64,000 bases of DNA from Pegea sp. RAD2-039 (taxonomy: Eukaryota; Chordata; Thaliacea; Salpida; Salpidae): assembly GCA_034620365.1 (NCBI GenBank), contig JAQGEQ010000071.1, positions 5,828,001 through 5,892,000 of the forward strand, read 5' to 3'. Under the pieces are notes generated by a model. That model saw only the letters and a program-made list of their open reading frames with translations. It made no database searches and was not told the DNA's origin. Each line of letters starts with the position of its first letter. Position 1 is the stretch's first letter. Below, piece after piece: positions 32,001-45,974 of this stretch. Both the position numbers and the translations under genes were made by a program.

Positions 32001-35000
32001 TTAGTAGAACAACATTTTAACATCTACTTAGTTTATGCTTTGAAACAAGAATGATTATTGATACATTAATTCAATTTTAATTCAAAAGATTAAATCTCAT
32101 ATTTTTTACAACTGCGGTTTTACAAACTTTAAAATTATCCTAATTCATTATTATTACAGTTATCTTAGGTATCTGTTTTCAACATTTTTCATATAAAGTT
32201 ACTTTAAACATTTATTTTATTTTAAACATTTCTAATTCCTTTTAAAACAAACTTATTTCATGTTAATGTTCAGAAGAAAACTTCTTATTTTTATGTTTTA
32301 CAAAACGATATGAACTGAAAAACAAGAAAAAGACATTTTTATGAGTTATAGAAAAAAATATTCTACAGCTTTTGTTACAAATTAGTTTTTAACTTTTATT
32401 AAAATGTCTTTTTTATTTTGAAAAAAAAAGTTTTTAAAAAAATAATATTTTTCATATTTGTAAAGTTATAAGATATTTTTGTCTTTATATTGGTGATGTA
32501 AAAACCCAAAAAAATTAATTTTTTAAAGCTCTTCTAATATCAAGTGATTAAATTTATCTGTAAAAAAAATGTGAAAAAATTTAATAAAAAAATAGTTTTT
32601 AAAATTTTGGTAAAATAAATCGTCGTCCTAAAAACAGATAATATTTTAAATAAAAATTAACTTTGCTTTTTATAAATGTAATTAAAATATTTAAATAATA
32701 CTTATAGGTGTTAAAATAAATACTCAAACATAGCCTTGTTTTATTCTATAGTTTAACCTTCAACACTGCCTTAAATAAACAAATTGTCTGGTGTTTACAT
32801 TACAAGAATTACTAATAAGAACTTTATTATATTTTATACAAATAATTTTATTGGTTTAGTCTAAACACAAAGACATACTTTCCACAAGTTTTTTCTGCTT
32901 AACTAATTTTACAAAATAACTGCTGATGTTTGCCTGTAGAAAATATCAATTCATAGAAACGTGGAAGTTGCAAATGGTTGGGTTATTAAGATTTATTTTT
33001 CAAGGAAGTAACTGATTTTGTACAATTGAAAGCTTTTTGTTTGGCACTTTTACTTTCGAAGCATATGTCTATGAGATATTTACTATAATCTGTTAATACT
33101 TGTTGTAACCTACAATTACTTGCTTTAAAATATTTCATTTTCATCTTAACTTAAAAACAAATATATTTCTAGACAATATCTACAAACTTATCAATATTTA
33201 CTCAATTTTCAGCTTACTTATGATTCGTTTAATGACTGCCTTAATTTATTTAATCTTCAGTTTTAGAAATAGAGACTTTTTGATTGCTTCAAAAAATATT
33301 AAAGAAAAACAAACAGTTTATTTTGAGATTTCAAATTTTAAAGACACTTCGCTTTATATTTTGAATAATTAAAAAGATTTTGTTATATTAATTATTCATA
33401 GAAGTAAAAAATATATAAAAATTCAGTTTTATATTTAAGCACTATACAATAGCCACTAAAGTTATTTGTTCAAAAGTTTAAGTATAGTTTAAAGTAAATG
33501 ATGCTTTCTAACTTTTTGTTTGTTTTTAGTTTCGTTTCTTTTGTTCAGTAAATACTTAAGTAGTGAACTAAAAGATATTTTGAATTAATAACTTGTAGTA
33601 AATAGATAAGTATCTGAAGTACTAGTGTAATATTTAAAAAAAGACAGTATAGCTTAAGTCGTATTTTTAGAATTGACAAGTTTATAAAAAAGTTTTTCGT
33701 TTAATATTTAAAGTTTTCTGTTTGATACAGAGCTTTTGATGAAGTACTATTGAAACAAGTCAACATCATGTAAGTGACAATTTAAAAGTATCTTTCAATT
33801 ACAACTTCATTATTTCGTTATATTTTACTAAAAGCTAATTTTCTTACAAAATAAATATTCAAATTAAACAAAATATCAATTTATTTATTCAAATCAAATT
33901 TCTGAAATAATTTTAGTTTTTATCAAAATTATTCAAAGAATTTTAAAAATCAAATTAAAAGTTTTTTCGAAGAATTTCAGTGAATTATTAATGAAACGAA
34001 TTTCTATGTTTTGGGTTTAACATTTTTATGCAAATAACTAATTGCATTTACTGATAGTTACTTGAGTAAGATATATTTTCCTAGGACAATGAAATATGTA
34101 ATTTTGAGTCTTTCAAAATGAGAAAGAAAGAAATATTCAAGTCATGCTTCATTAGTTTTCAAAAATTGTAAACTTTCTTGGATTGAGTAGTCTGGTCACG
34201 TGGTGGCGGTAGAGAGTAAAGATACAAATAATTTAATTATTGAAAAACAATATTTTTTAATTACTATTATTTTGGTTTATAATTTATTTATAAATAAATA
34301 ATATCAATTTATTGTTTTTATTAAACGATTTTGTTATATTAAATATTTCCCTTATAGCGTACTGACACGAGTTTGAAGGTTTTCTTGTTTGTATTTCTGT
34401 TGAAATTCTTTTTCAGAATTTCTTTTATTCAATTTATCTTTTATTTGTTTGAACATTTAAATATCTGTTTCTGGCTTATGACTAATTTCAAATTTAACTA
34501 CAAACAATTCAATCTTGTTTTTTCCAAATTTGTTTTTACAATTTTATATTAAAAGTAAGAAAATTATTTTTTTTACAAAAAGTTTTTCTGTAAAATATTT
34601 AAAGTTTAATTAAAAACTTTAAAAAATTAATAATTGTTTATTAAATGAAAAACTTTAGTTTAAATTTTCGTTTGTAGATAAAGAAAATACATTTGTTAGA
34701 AATTGTTTGTTTTAACAGATAAATCTTTAAGCATTAAATCAATAATTTGAAGAAAAAAAACTGATTTTTCTTTAAATATTTTGAAAATTTTGACAGATAA
34801 GTTACAATAACTTCAATTTACAAAAACTTAAATCAACTTGACGAAAATGGATTATTAACATTTTGTCATCAACAACATTATGTTTTAACAAGTACTCAAA
34901 AATTTTAACTTACTTAATTTAGAAGACTAAAAAATCGTTATTTTAAAAAAAGATAATTAATCTGTTTTCTTTCGTTTGACGTAAATCGAAAATAATTTTC

Positions 35001-38000
35001 GCCTAGAATTTTTTTCATAACGTTTTCGGTTTATCCGTTTCTCTTCTTATAAATAATTAATGTATTCAATGACAAAGGCTGAAAATAAATTGCTAAAATT
35101 TCTTTTTCTAATTATAACATTTCGTTTTTTTTCTGTCTGTCGCTTCGTTTGACTTCAATAATAGCTTTAATCGGTAAAAAACTAAATCTTGATAATAATC
35201 AAATAATTATTATTAATTATATTTAATAAACTTTTAATAAAGTTGTTGGTTAAAATTTTTTTTTGTAAAATTTATTTAGAAGTATTTCATGTTGCCATTA
35301 AAATTTCCGAAAATTAAAAAAAATATTTATTTGTTAAAAAAAAGAGTGAAACACTGTAGCACATAAAATAACTGTAAAAAAATTAAATAAATTTTTTTGA
35401 AAAACGTTTACAAAAGTATTTTTAAAAACTATTAAATTTTAAAGAAAATTATTTTTAATAAACAATTTTTTTTTGTTATTTGCTTTTTAGGTTTTAAATT
35501 ATAAATTTCAATTATTTAAAAACAATTTCTAGAAAAGTTTATTTTGAAAATTTACACAAGAACGATTTATAGAGTTTCAAATTAACTTTTTTAAATTTTG
35601 AAGGATATATATAAGATTCATAACCTAAAAAAGTAAATAAAATATCATTTACAAAAAACTTTTTAAAATAGTTATACAAACATCAAAATACTTCTTTTAT
35701 TAAGAGCTTTTAATTAAATATGAAACCTAATAAAAAATTGTTTGTTTTAACTTTACCAAATGTAAACATTGAATATTTTATTACAAGAATTAAGTTTGAT
35801 AAAGTAAAATTTTGTGAAATTTCTTCAAATTTTCACACTGGCTTCGGAAACCAAAAAAATCAGTTTGTTTTTCAAGTAGCAACTTAACTAACTCTTGAAA
35901 CATCAGATTTTCTAGTTATGCAAACCACTTGTTATAACTGATGCTAAGAAGAATAATATTTTAGTAATTTTTTAAGTAGCTTTTCAAGTTTTTTAATTGG
36001 ATAAATCTATTTTTAATTACAAAAAAAATAATTTTACAAATTAATAAATAATAATGCATCTAATCGACTTAATTAATTGAAAACAGATTCACTTTTATTG
36101 AAAACTTATCATTTATTAAAATTATTAACTCGAGTGATAAATCACTTTTTAAAAAACTTATTTTTTTGTGAATACTAAAAACAATTTGTAATATAAAATA
36201 ATTGATTTATATTTATTGTCAAAAACATTTCTTTTAAACTCTTATTATCAAATTTTAATTTCAAATTTTAATTAAAATCTTTCAAATAATAATTAGATAA
36301 ATTTGTAGTTTTGTAAAATATAAATTTAAGAATTAGAAAATAATTCGTAAAACGAAAATTGACCAATCAGAAACAAGATAATCAGTTTATTTATGAAACA
36401 ATTTCTAAGTTGCTAAACAATTAATTAGTCATTTTTTATTCTGTTGCAAGTATTGTGAATATACAAAAAAACAAAATTATTATCTAAAACAACCGTTTAC
36501 TTAAACTTTTAATAAATTTTCTTTAAATTTATTCTATTATACGAAATCGATTTATTTTAAGCCATAAAAGCTTTATTGAGTATGACAAAATCGTTCGAAA
36601 AGAATTGAAAGTTAAGAAACGGAACCATTTGAAGTTTTTTGTCTCTCACCAAAAATTCAGTTTATTTTATAGATATAGCAGTTGATAAAATTAAACTTAA
36701 AATGATTAAATTATTTAACTTAATTAATGATGTATTAGTAACTAGATAAATTTATTTGTAATTTAATTAAAGAGTTAAAATAATATTATTGCAATTATAA
36801 AAAATTTCATCTTAAAAGAATTTTTTTTAATTTTTGTTTTGAAATTCATCAAAAAAAAAAATATATATTTTTTTAGTTTGAAAATTTTCAGATCTTGAAA
36901 AAGAAAATGTTATTTTAGTAAAGATATTTTTTGCGCTTTAAACGTAAATTATTTAAAATAAAAACCGTTGAACACATGAAATATTATTTCAGTTTTATTG
37001 ATTCAAGAATTTGAATTTGAAAACCAGCTTGTTGGTTGGGTTTGATATATTATTCAAAATTTAATATCTTGAAACAAACTTATATGAGGTTTGAAAAATG
37101 TCAAAATGTAAATTTTATCAACAAACACCTTATAATGTTTCAAATAATCTTTTTTAATTGAATGAATTTTGTCACGTGGACAAAAAGTTATCTTTCTAAA
37201 TTTTCTGTTTAGTTTTTTTAGAAAATAAACTTTTATATAAAAATTAATAAAAAAAAGCTTTTTGATTAATTTTCTTTTTAAAGAAATCTTATTATGAAAA
37301 ATGTTTTAAACCAAAAATAATAAATTATGAATAATAACAGAATAAATTATATTTTCTGAAATTATTATATTCAAATAAGACAAAAGTACCTGACAGGTTA
37401 TCATGTTAATCAACTTTCTGTTTGAAAAAAGAAAATATTTCAAGATCTATTTAATCTAGTTCCTTTTATCGATTTTTTTTGTTTATCTTTTTGCAAAAAA
37501 CAAAGAATTTTTTTTGGGGAAATATTTGAAACTATCAAGAATTTTTCTTTCAATTTTGTTTACAAATAAAAATATGTTTTGAAAAATTAAATTATTTATT
37601 TAAAAAAGTTATTTAAAATCGAACTAATTCCTTTTAAAAGGTGTTGACATCTTAAGTTAGATTATCAGTAAAGTTTTTGAGATTAACAAAATCATATTTT
37701 TTGAAGCAATTAAAGAATAATTACTAAAAAAAATAATTTTAAGTGAATTAAGTAATTAAATAAATAAAAGGGTTTCAAAAATAAATAATTTAAATTTTAT
37801 CATTTCTAACACTTGCTATTTGTTTTTAGATTTAGAATAATTTTAATTTTGTAAAAACGAAACCAAAACTTAAAAAGTCTTTAAATTGTCCTTTAAATCA
37901 CTGAAAAAATTATTTTAATTAAAAGATGAAATTATTACCTGTAAATTATTAAGTAATTACAATTTAAACTAAAAGAAATGTTAAAGTTTGGAAAGGTTTG

Positions 38001-38565
38001 AAAAGGCTTAAAAATCTCTATTTATTCAATTAGTGAACTTTAAGCGCACAAATTGGCTTTTTGACAAAAAAACCTTCTGTACATTACAAATATTTGTTTA
38101 GTGCGTCAAACTAAAAGTTCTTAATATTCTAAAAGTTGTTGTTCTGTTTATTAAAGAATTTATTTTCATATTTCACAATTTATTTACTAATAAATCATTT
38201 TAAACATCTCAACTTCTCAAAAATAATCTGTTTTAAATATATTTATTCTTTGGTTAAATGTAAGTTTGTATAATTTCCAAATCGATTAAATTTTAATTAC
38301 AGAAAAATCGTTTTTTTTTTTCTAATCATTAAATATTGAAAAATGATGGAGACAGAAAAAAGAGTTGTCATCTAAAACCACATTTGAATCTATTATGTGA
38401 ATCGTTTCACTCGTATTCGAAAATTTGATTTTTTAAACAACAGTATAGATGACTACTAATCTGATTATTTAGTAGAACTTAACAGCAAAAAAAATTAACA
38501 GATAGATCGAGTAATAACATAAAAAGAAAACAACAAAAAAGCAAATATCTGTTCTTATCTTTAAG
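29083..38565. other. Gene desert, AT-rich
   Basis: No exon, repeat or RNA gene was recognised. The few GC-richer spots are a CACGTGGTGGCGG stretch at 34,197-34,209 and a CACGTG at 37,173-37,178. Confidence 0.5.
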
Positions 38566-38634
38566 ATGAAAACTTCAAAAAGTTGGCTTATCGATTATTA
38601 CGAATGTTTGCATGTAAAGACCAATAAATTAAAA
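38566..38634 (+). CDS. Candidate small exon (ATG after an acceptor, GTAAGT donor)
   Basis: TTATCTTTAAG is followed immediately by ATG, 23 open codons (MKTSKSWLIDYYECLHVK...) and a perfect GTAAGT donor. Only this frame is open. It could be the first coding exon of a gene with very long introns; a phase-0 candidate exon with good splice sites lies at 45190-45241. The family is unknown. Confidence 0.25.
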
Positions 38635-38639
38635 GTAAG

Positions 38640-40725
38640 TCTACAAAACATATCAGAATATCTGGATAATAAAAGACACTTTTATTGAATTTTATGTAAA
38701 AAAATTTTCACTATTTCAATCGATATGTTGAAAGAAGTAATAAAGGAACATAAATAGAAGTTGTCATATAGAGAATTAATTCATCATATTAAATATAAGT
38801 TAACGATTAAGTAGTTTAGTCATACAAGACAAAGCTCCAATAATCGGTTAAGATAAAACGTTTTTTCTTGACATATCAACTTTATATAAATTTTAGCAAA
38901 ATATATAGCTTCGATTTTGTTTATATTGTGTTATAAGTCAAAACTGAACTTTTTGTAAATAATATGTGTGTTGAAGCAGAACAAATTCCTTCTAACAAGT
39001 TAAGAGAAAGTCTGCAGTTAATACAACTAAGTTTTCTTTCTTTTTATTCCTATATGTCTTGTTGTGGAGGTTTAAGGAAAATTTAAGATATTTATTTATA
39101 TGTCTTTGAAAAGTTTTGAAGGTTTGAAAAATGAAAACAAAAAATCTTTTTTAATATTTAAGAAAATTGAAAAAGTTTCATTTTAAAAAATATTGAAAAT
39201 AAAACTTTGTCTTTAAATTAATATTTAAATTAATATTTAAATTGTTAAAATTGAATATATGTTAATTAAGAATTTTTTTTATCATTTTTTTTCTTGTATC
39301 AGTCAATTATTTAACTTCAAAAATCTTCCAACATTTTTCAGCCACAAAAATAAGATATTTAGAAGATTTCAATTATGGGTTTATAAAAAAGCTTTTATCT
39401 CTTATTTCTTTGCATCAGTTTTAGAGTTTTGAAAAGATTAAAAAGTTTTTAAAATCACAAATTTTAAAAATAAAATTGATTGAAACATTTTTAAAAATTT
39501 TCTTAAATTAATTTTTTTGTTTGCAAAATCGAACTCTTTTACTTCGATAACGTCTGTATCAACATTAATAATAAATTAAATAACTTTGAATTAACATAAA
39601 CTTTGAATAACTAATCAATAAATATATAAAAAAGTTAAAAATTTTTAATTATACTTCCAGACTTAAGAAGCTTTTAGCTTCTACTAATAATTACTTTTGA
39701 TTAAATTTTGAGGTTAGCTAAGACATAAAAGTTTTCTTACAGTTAAATTTGACATTTTCCATGAGTCTAATTAAAAATTACTTTTGAAAGACATACATTT
39801 TTTGCTGTTACAATATGAAGGCCTTAAAATAATAAATATATTTTACGGTTTCTGCTTTAATTTGACAAGCTAGGATTTAGTTAAAAAACCTTGCATTTAT
39901 AATTTATATTTTCTTAAGATATCAGTTTAAAAACATTTCTCTTTTAAAGTAGAATACTTTTAATAACATTTATAAATTTTATTAAAATAAACTTTTAATA
40001 ATATTGAAATATTATTTGTATGTTGTGAATAAACATAAAAGCTAAAATAAAATAGCTAAGATAAAATTTAAGATAAAAGCTAATTTGAATTTATTTTTGA
40101 TAAATTATAAGATTAAATCAAGCTTTAGATAAATAATTAATTCTAATTTAAACAATTTTTAAATTGATAAAAGTTAAATTAGAAGTACTTTATTTTTAAT
40201 TTACAATTAGTTTGCAAAGCTTGCTGTATTGTGATTGGATTAAAGATTAAATTTGCATAAGTGTAAATGGTTAAATGTAAATTTTCGTTTAAAATTCTCA
40301 TCTTTAGAGACTGTTTTTAAAACTTCAAAATTTATTCTATTTGGTTTTTTAAAAATACAAATTTGTTTAAAAGAATTGAAATAAATTGAATACTTTTCTT
40401 ATTTTTTTATTTATTGTTTGAAAAACTTTGAAAAGGAAAAATAGAAATTTTTGAAAACTTAATTTTTATGTGAATATAAATATATGAATTATAAGTTTTG
40501 ATTTCAAGCAATTTATATTTAAAAAATTTAACTAGAAACACTTTTTTTGTTAAATTAAAAGTTAAAAAATAAATATTAATTTCAATTTTGAAATTTTGTG
40601 AAATTTAAAAAGATTATTTTGATAAAAATCCTGAATTTTACTGAAAAATATTTCAAGTCAATTAATAATGTAAACATGAAAGTTACGAAAATTAGTGTTT
40701 CAAAATTAAATTGTTGAAATTTTAA
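38640..40725. other. Gene desert, AT-rich
   Basis: Nothing recognised. A duplicated TTAATATTTAAA motif near 39,215-39,240 is low complexity. Confidence 0.45.
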
Positions 40726-40839
40726 ATGAAATTTAAATCCATTTCTCCTAACTCAATTTCAAAACTCACCATTCACAACCATCTCAAGTTTTTAAACAAC
40801 AAAGTACTAATCAAACAAGTGTATGAGAGGCCTGTGCAG

Positions 40840-41070
40840 AACAATCTCTCATTTAGGAGATTAGAAGAAAGAAAAGATAGAGCAAGTGCTTTTTGCACTT
40901 GGCAGCAGGCTGAGTTTCAACTTTCATGAATAATTGATGATTTTTTTCATCTCTTCTTGCTTCTCTTTCTAGTAAAGCAGCCACCACGGGGAGGGTGGCA
41001 GCAGAGAGTGACTCTTTGCAAAACGTCGAATATTTTTTGGCTTTTTGTAAGCAGCATAAACAATAGATAA
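40840..41070. other. GC-richer island with a strong hairpin
   Basis: A stretch of markedly higher G+C within 80% AT sequence. GCAGCCACC (40977-40985) and GGTGGCAGC (40994-41002) can pair with one mismatch around an 8-base loop. Both strands carry open frames here (plus to 40929, minus 41086-40853), but neither resembles a known protein. It may be a structured RNA, a regulatory element or a decayed insertion. Confidence 0.4.
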
Positions 41071-42232
41071 ATATAAGTGATTTCATTTACTTTTCAAATT
41101 TGTTTTTTTCCCCTTGTGTGTTTAAAACTGTCACTTTCATTGAAATAATTTCTATCTTTGAAATATTATTGTGATAATTCCACAGTAATAAGATAAACAA
41201 AAAAATAATAATTTGATATTTTGAAATAATTTAAGAATACTATTTTGAAAGTTGAACAAATTGCTTAAAAAGAGAAAACCTGAAAATATCTGTTTGTTGT
41301 TCGTTTTTATGCAAAAGCAAATAAACTCTGGAAGAAAATTGAGTTTACTGAAAGCTCTAAAATGATATGTGATGCTTATCAAAATCTATTATTTCATTCT
41401 TATAAATATTTAAAGAAAATCTTTTAATAGCGACAAGATAAAAACATTCTGTTTGTTTGAAATTAGGTTATTAAAAAAGTTTAAATAATAAACAAGATAA
41501 AGAAAATCATTTTTGTTACGTTAAAAAATAATTTAAAGAAATTTATTTTACGGAGAAAAGTGTTTCTTTTAAATAATTACAAAAACTTGAATAAATGATT
41601 TTTAAAAACTTTGGTTGTTTCTTGTCACTCAAAACCTCGTAAAATTTAAAAAAATTCAACTGAATAAAGTTCGATTGTATCAATAAAATGTTATTTAATT
41701 AAAAAACTATTTTCTAAAATTGAAATTATATTTTCTATTTTTTTGATTAATTTATTTTTTCTTTTGTTTACTTTAACAAAACAAACTTGAAAAGTAAATA
41801 GTTTACATGAAGAACAATAAATTTGTTGAATATTTCACTAAAATTGATCTAACAATTTGTATTTCAAAGAAAATGTATTTTATTTACAAATAAATTTTAA
41901 ATATTTTGATAAAAAACAATTTCAACAAATTTTAGGAGGTTGTAGTAAATAAAAATTTATTAAATTTTACAATTGAAACTTTTAGATGTAAATATTTCAA
42001 TTTTGTTTTCACCATTTGTCATTATATAACAATTTAAAGGATTAAAAGTCTGGAAATTTTTGGAAAATTTTTGATGTGAAACATAACAACATTTGAATAT
42101 AAGTTTTATCGAATTCGAAAACATCTATTTATAAAATTAAATAAGAAAATAATTGAAATTAAATTAATAAAAAATTTGTAATTTTTTCAATATTTACCAA
42201 AATAAATCTTTAAAAAAATATTTCAAATTATC

Positions 42233-42347
42233 GTTACCATGGCAACGAAAACTATAAATTTAGCGTCGCGATCCGGAAACTCTTTACTTTTCATATCACG
42301 TGATTACTCTGTTTATAGGGACAGTTTAAACGGCGTTGATGACGTCA
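42233..42347. promoter_or_regulatory. Cis-regulatory module: X-box, ETS, E-box, CRE
   Basis: Within 115 bases lie GTTACCATGGCAAC (42233-42246, a full RFX X-box palindrome), CCGGAA (42273-42278, ETS core), TCACGTGA (42296-42303, E-box palindrome) and TGACGTCA (42340-42347, full CRE palindrome). RFX factors drive ciliary and neuronal genes, and CREs bind CREB/ATF. The combination looks like a promoter or enhancer. No convincing coding exon is adjacent; a short frame at 42392-42634 on the plus strand is the nearest. Confidence 0.6.
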
Positions 42348-43064
42348 TCACTAGTTGTAGTTAAATTGATGTTAATTATTTCAAATGTTATTTGTTTAAT
42401 TTTATTATTTCAACAACTTCTGATAATCAATTTTCTACTTTTTCTACTTATTTTCATCAAGTTTTTGAACTTGTATTCGTTTATACGAAGTTATGTAGAA
42501 GACATCTACGAATTTCTATCAGGATACAGGTTTATTTAAAAAACGTTCTTTTGAATAATTCACTAACACGGCATATGCTTGGTGCAAGAACTCTACAGAG
42601 ATTATTATTAATTTTAAATTTCAAAATCAACTGAATTTATGGTTTAGATAATTTATTTTTATCTATTTTATCAAATTTAAATTATTTGAACTTTTAATTA
42701 TTTAAAAATCACTTAAAACAAAATAATAAGATTTATTGATTAAGTTCATTTTTTTGTCTAAATTAACTTTTTTCGGTTAAGCAGTTATTCATTAATAATT
42801 AATTGTTCAAGTGTTAATTTACTTTAAGGTAAAAGATAGATTCATTTGCGAATTTTTAAAATATATAATTATATTAAAAATATCAATGACTTGTAGTTCC
42901 AATTTACTTAAAGATTTTGTTTACTTTGTAGAAGAGAAAATAGTTCTGATATTCTGTAAATGATTCAGAAATCTTCTTCCAAATTACTCCTGCTGTATCT
43001 TCATTTTCACTGTTAGTATGAGATCAATACGTCTGTAAAAAGTTAAAATTAACATTTGATAGGT

Positions 43065-43081
43065 CCACCACTAGAGGGCGC
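43065..43081 (+). promoter_or_regulatory. CTCF-like binding motif
   Basis: CCACCACTAGAGGGCGC matches the CTCF core (CCASYAGRKGGCRS) over the whole core. It is an isolated GC-rich word in AT-rich desert. CTCF is known from bilaterian animals, where it marks insulators and loop anchors. Confidence 0.5.
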
Positions 43082-45189
43082 AATTTATTTAAGAACAAAT
43101 TTGAGATTTTTTTTTTCTTGAAACGGAAGTTTTGAAACAACAACAAAATCACAAAGAGGTCAAAAAAAATTGATTTTTAGTTTTTAACGAAAAAATATTT
43201 TTGATAAAATTATTTCGGAATTTGGAGGAAGAAAATATAATTTAATTTTATCAATTATAAACCCTGAAAATATTTTGTTAAAAAATTGTCTTTTTATCTT
43301 CTAGAAATGTCTTGTGTGTCATTTAAAATGATGTTTTTAAAACAATTTGCATAAAACTGAGTTTTTAATGAAGTATTAAACATGACAATTTAAAGAACTT
43401 TAAAATATCAATATTTACCAAAAACTATTTCAACAATCAATTTTTTTGTTTTATTAAATCTCTAAATATTTAATTTTGATTGTTTTTTAAAAGTTTAAAT
43501 TTAATTTGATTTAATCTATAAATCGTTAAAGTAATTTTTAAACTGATAAAATAAATTAAAGCAAATTTTATATTTGAAATTTTGTGCTGAAAGCGGAAAT
43601 TAATTGCAGCTATCAGTTTACTGATTTCTTCAAAACTTGACTGCTTAATGGATAATTAATCAACAACATTCAACATTTGAATCAAAATTTAGTTTATTTA
43701 AAAACCTTTACAGACTTTTACGAACTTTAAAAAAAGCATATTTTTGAAGAAATTTTTAAATATTTTAAAAACAATTTTTTATTTGTTTTAATTTATTTAA
43801 TTTATTTCAAATTGAAATATCAAAAAGCAATTTGAAATTGTGTAAAAATAGAATTTTTGAAACTGCTAACTCAATATCAGTTGTTAAAGTGTATAGTAGG
43901 ATTTAAAGTATTTAAAAAATGTTTAACTTTAACTAGAAGATGATATATTAAAGTTGTTATCAGAATAAATTAAATCTAAAGTCAGCTGAGATGCAAAGTT
44001 GATAAATAAGTTTTTAAATTAAGCAATTTAAAATTCATAAATTGTTTTTATTATTACTTATCAAATTACAATAAAAAATTTCTCATTAAATTTCTATAGA
44101 AATTCAAAAAGTTTTCAAATTTTGTAAAAAAAATCTTTTCAAAAAAATTTGTTTCGAAATTTTTAGTAGATAGAAATAATGAAATTGAAAACTTAATAAA
44201 AATGTTATTTGTGAATAAATTGGCTTTTAAAACTTGTGGTTTCTACATTGATATTACTTTAGAAAAAACATTCAGTTTAAAATGATCAATAATTTTGCTT
44301 TTGTTGCTTTTTTTGGTAAATCGATCATTTAAAAGAAAAAAAATATCAAAGTTACAAGAAAAATGGAAATAAAAAGTAATTTAAAAAACTCAAAGAAAAC
44401 TCAATGAAGCGTAACAACTAAAAATATCATTTGAAAAACAGATGACAAAAAAATATCGGTAGCAAAGATCCATTTGTTATTTAAAATTTTTCATAAATTA
44501 TTATCCAAATTAATCTTTTATTTATTTGTTTAAATTCTTAAAAGTAAAATCCTCAAATTTGAAAGAATCAATTTCTCAATAAAAGAAGCTTTTTGAAATA
44601 TTTCTTAAAATTTTGATTTCATTTAAATTTGTTGGAAATTAAAACATTTATCGTGAAGCATTTTGAAAGTATTTCCATTTTAAAGTTCAAATAAATCTTT
44701 AATAAATTCTAAAATGACAAAATATTTGGAAATTTGTATCTTTAAAAAGTCTAAAGGTTAAGTGAACTTTATGGTTTACATCATTCATAATTTCACTTTG
44801 ACTACTAAATACAGTGAAGATTAACAAAAAAACAAAATTAATAGAACTGTTTCTATCAATTTTAAATTCTACTTAAATTAATGGGTTTAAAATTTTAATT
44901 TTTTAAATATTTTAAGCTTTTAAACGAATCAAAAGCTCTTAAATAAAACACAGTAATATTTGATAAATTTTTTTTATTAAAAAAAAGCTACTTAAATTTG
45001 TAAACAGAAAATTTAGTAATGAACTATCAAACAGTAATTTGAGCTTTGTAGGCTTTATTCAAATATTGACAAATAGTTTTTGTGAACATATACAAACTTT
45101 AATTTGTACTTTCTTAAAGTTTACTTTTTAAAATACAAATTTCAAAATTGGTGTCAAAATTTGGTTTTTTTTAATAAATTTATTTTCAG

Positions 45190-45241
45190 AAGTTTTTGAA
45201 AAGAATGGAAAATTCAGAAAAAGATTTTGAGCCACCAAATT
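45190..45241 (+). CDS. Candidate small exon
   Basis: Bounded by TTATTTTCAG and GTGAGT. It is open in phase 0 (KFLKRMENSEKDFEPPN plus one base) and also contains an ATG in the same frame at 45205. It could follow the 38566-38634 candidate or be a first exon itself. A possible continuation begins after TTGATTTCAG at 46555 and reaches a stop at 46601, with AATAAA near 46654. All of this is unproven. Confidence 0.25.
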
Positions 45242-45928
45242 GTGAGTTCATTTTATTTGCTTGAAATAATTACAATTGATTTTTTATTTGAAAACAAAAA
45301 CCCAATTATTTTCAACCTTTTTTTTTTAATTGAAATTTTTAACTTCAAAAAATTTAAAATTCCTAAAATTTAAAACTTTGCAAAAAAATTTTTAGCAAAT
45401 TAAATAGAATTTTGTAACTTTTTTAAGAAAACAAAATTTTAAAAGTTTTCTTATTTCATATATTTGTTTAATAGTTGGTTTTTTACAACATTTAAAAAAT
45501 TACAATAAAAGTTTATTAGAAATAAATTTGATAAAAAATTAGATTAGTCGGAAAAGTCCCTAAAGTGAAAAACAAAACAAAAGCTCTTAACTTTAAGCCG
45601 TAATATGAGTTTAATGTTTTTATTAGCAGCTTGAAGTTTCGAAATAATTCGCTCATATTCGATCAGTTACCTTTTAAAGCAATAAAAATAATTTTTGTGA
45701 AATAGTAGAAACTTTTTGATTAAGTACTTTAAAAAGAACTCCACTTAAAAAAATAAAAAACGGATATTCTGGTGTTTATTTAATCTCTTTTGAAAATGTT
45801 TTTCAATATATCTACCATATACAAGTGAAATATAAATATTTGAATTTTATTTTAAAGTTTTTTAAGTACAATTATTCGTAACTAATTGTTATTAGTATTA
45901 TCGGTTGAAATATGTGGTTAAAACAAGA

Positions 45929-45974
45929 CCACTAGAGGCGCTACAGGCTCTTTGTTTGTAAAGTTGTGACGTCA
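45929..45974. promoter_or_regulatory. CTCF-like motif followed by a CRE
   Basis: CCACTAGAGGCGCTA (45929-45943) is the same word as the 43.07-kb CTCF-like motif with one G fewer, in the same orientation. Twenty-three bases on is TGACGTCA (45967-45974), a perfect CRE. Confidence 0.4.

Noticed and set aside
42336..42634. Two overlapping frames of 67 and 80 codons next to the regulatory module
   Set aside because: They are Phe/Leu/Ile-rich without domain, splice or Kozak support. Their position beside the module makes them worth a check but not a gene call.
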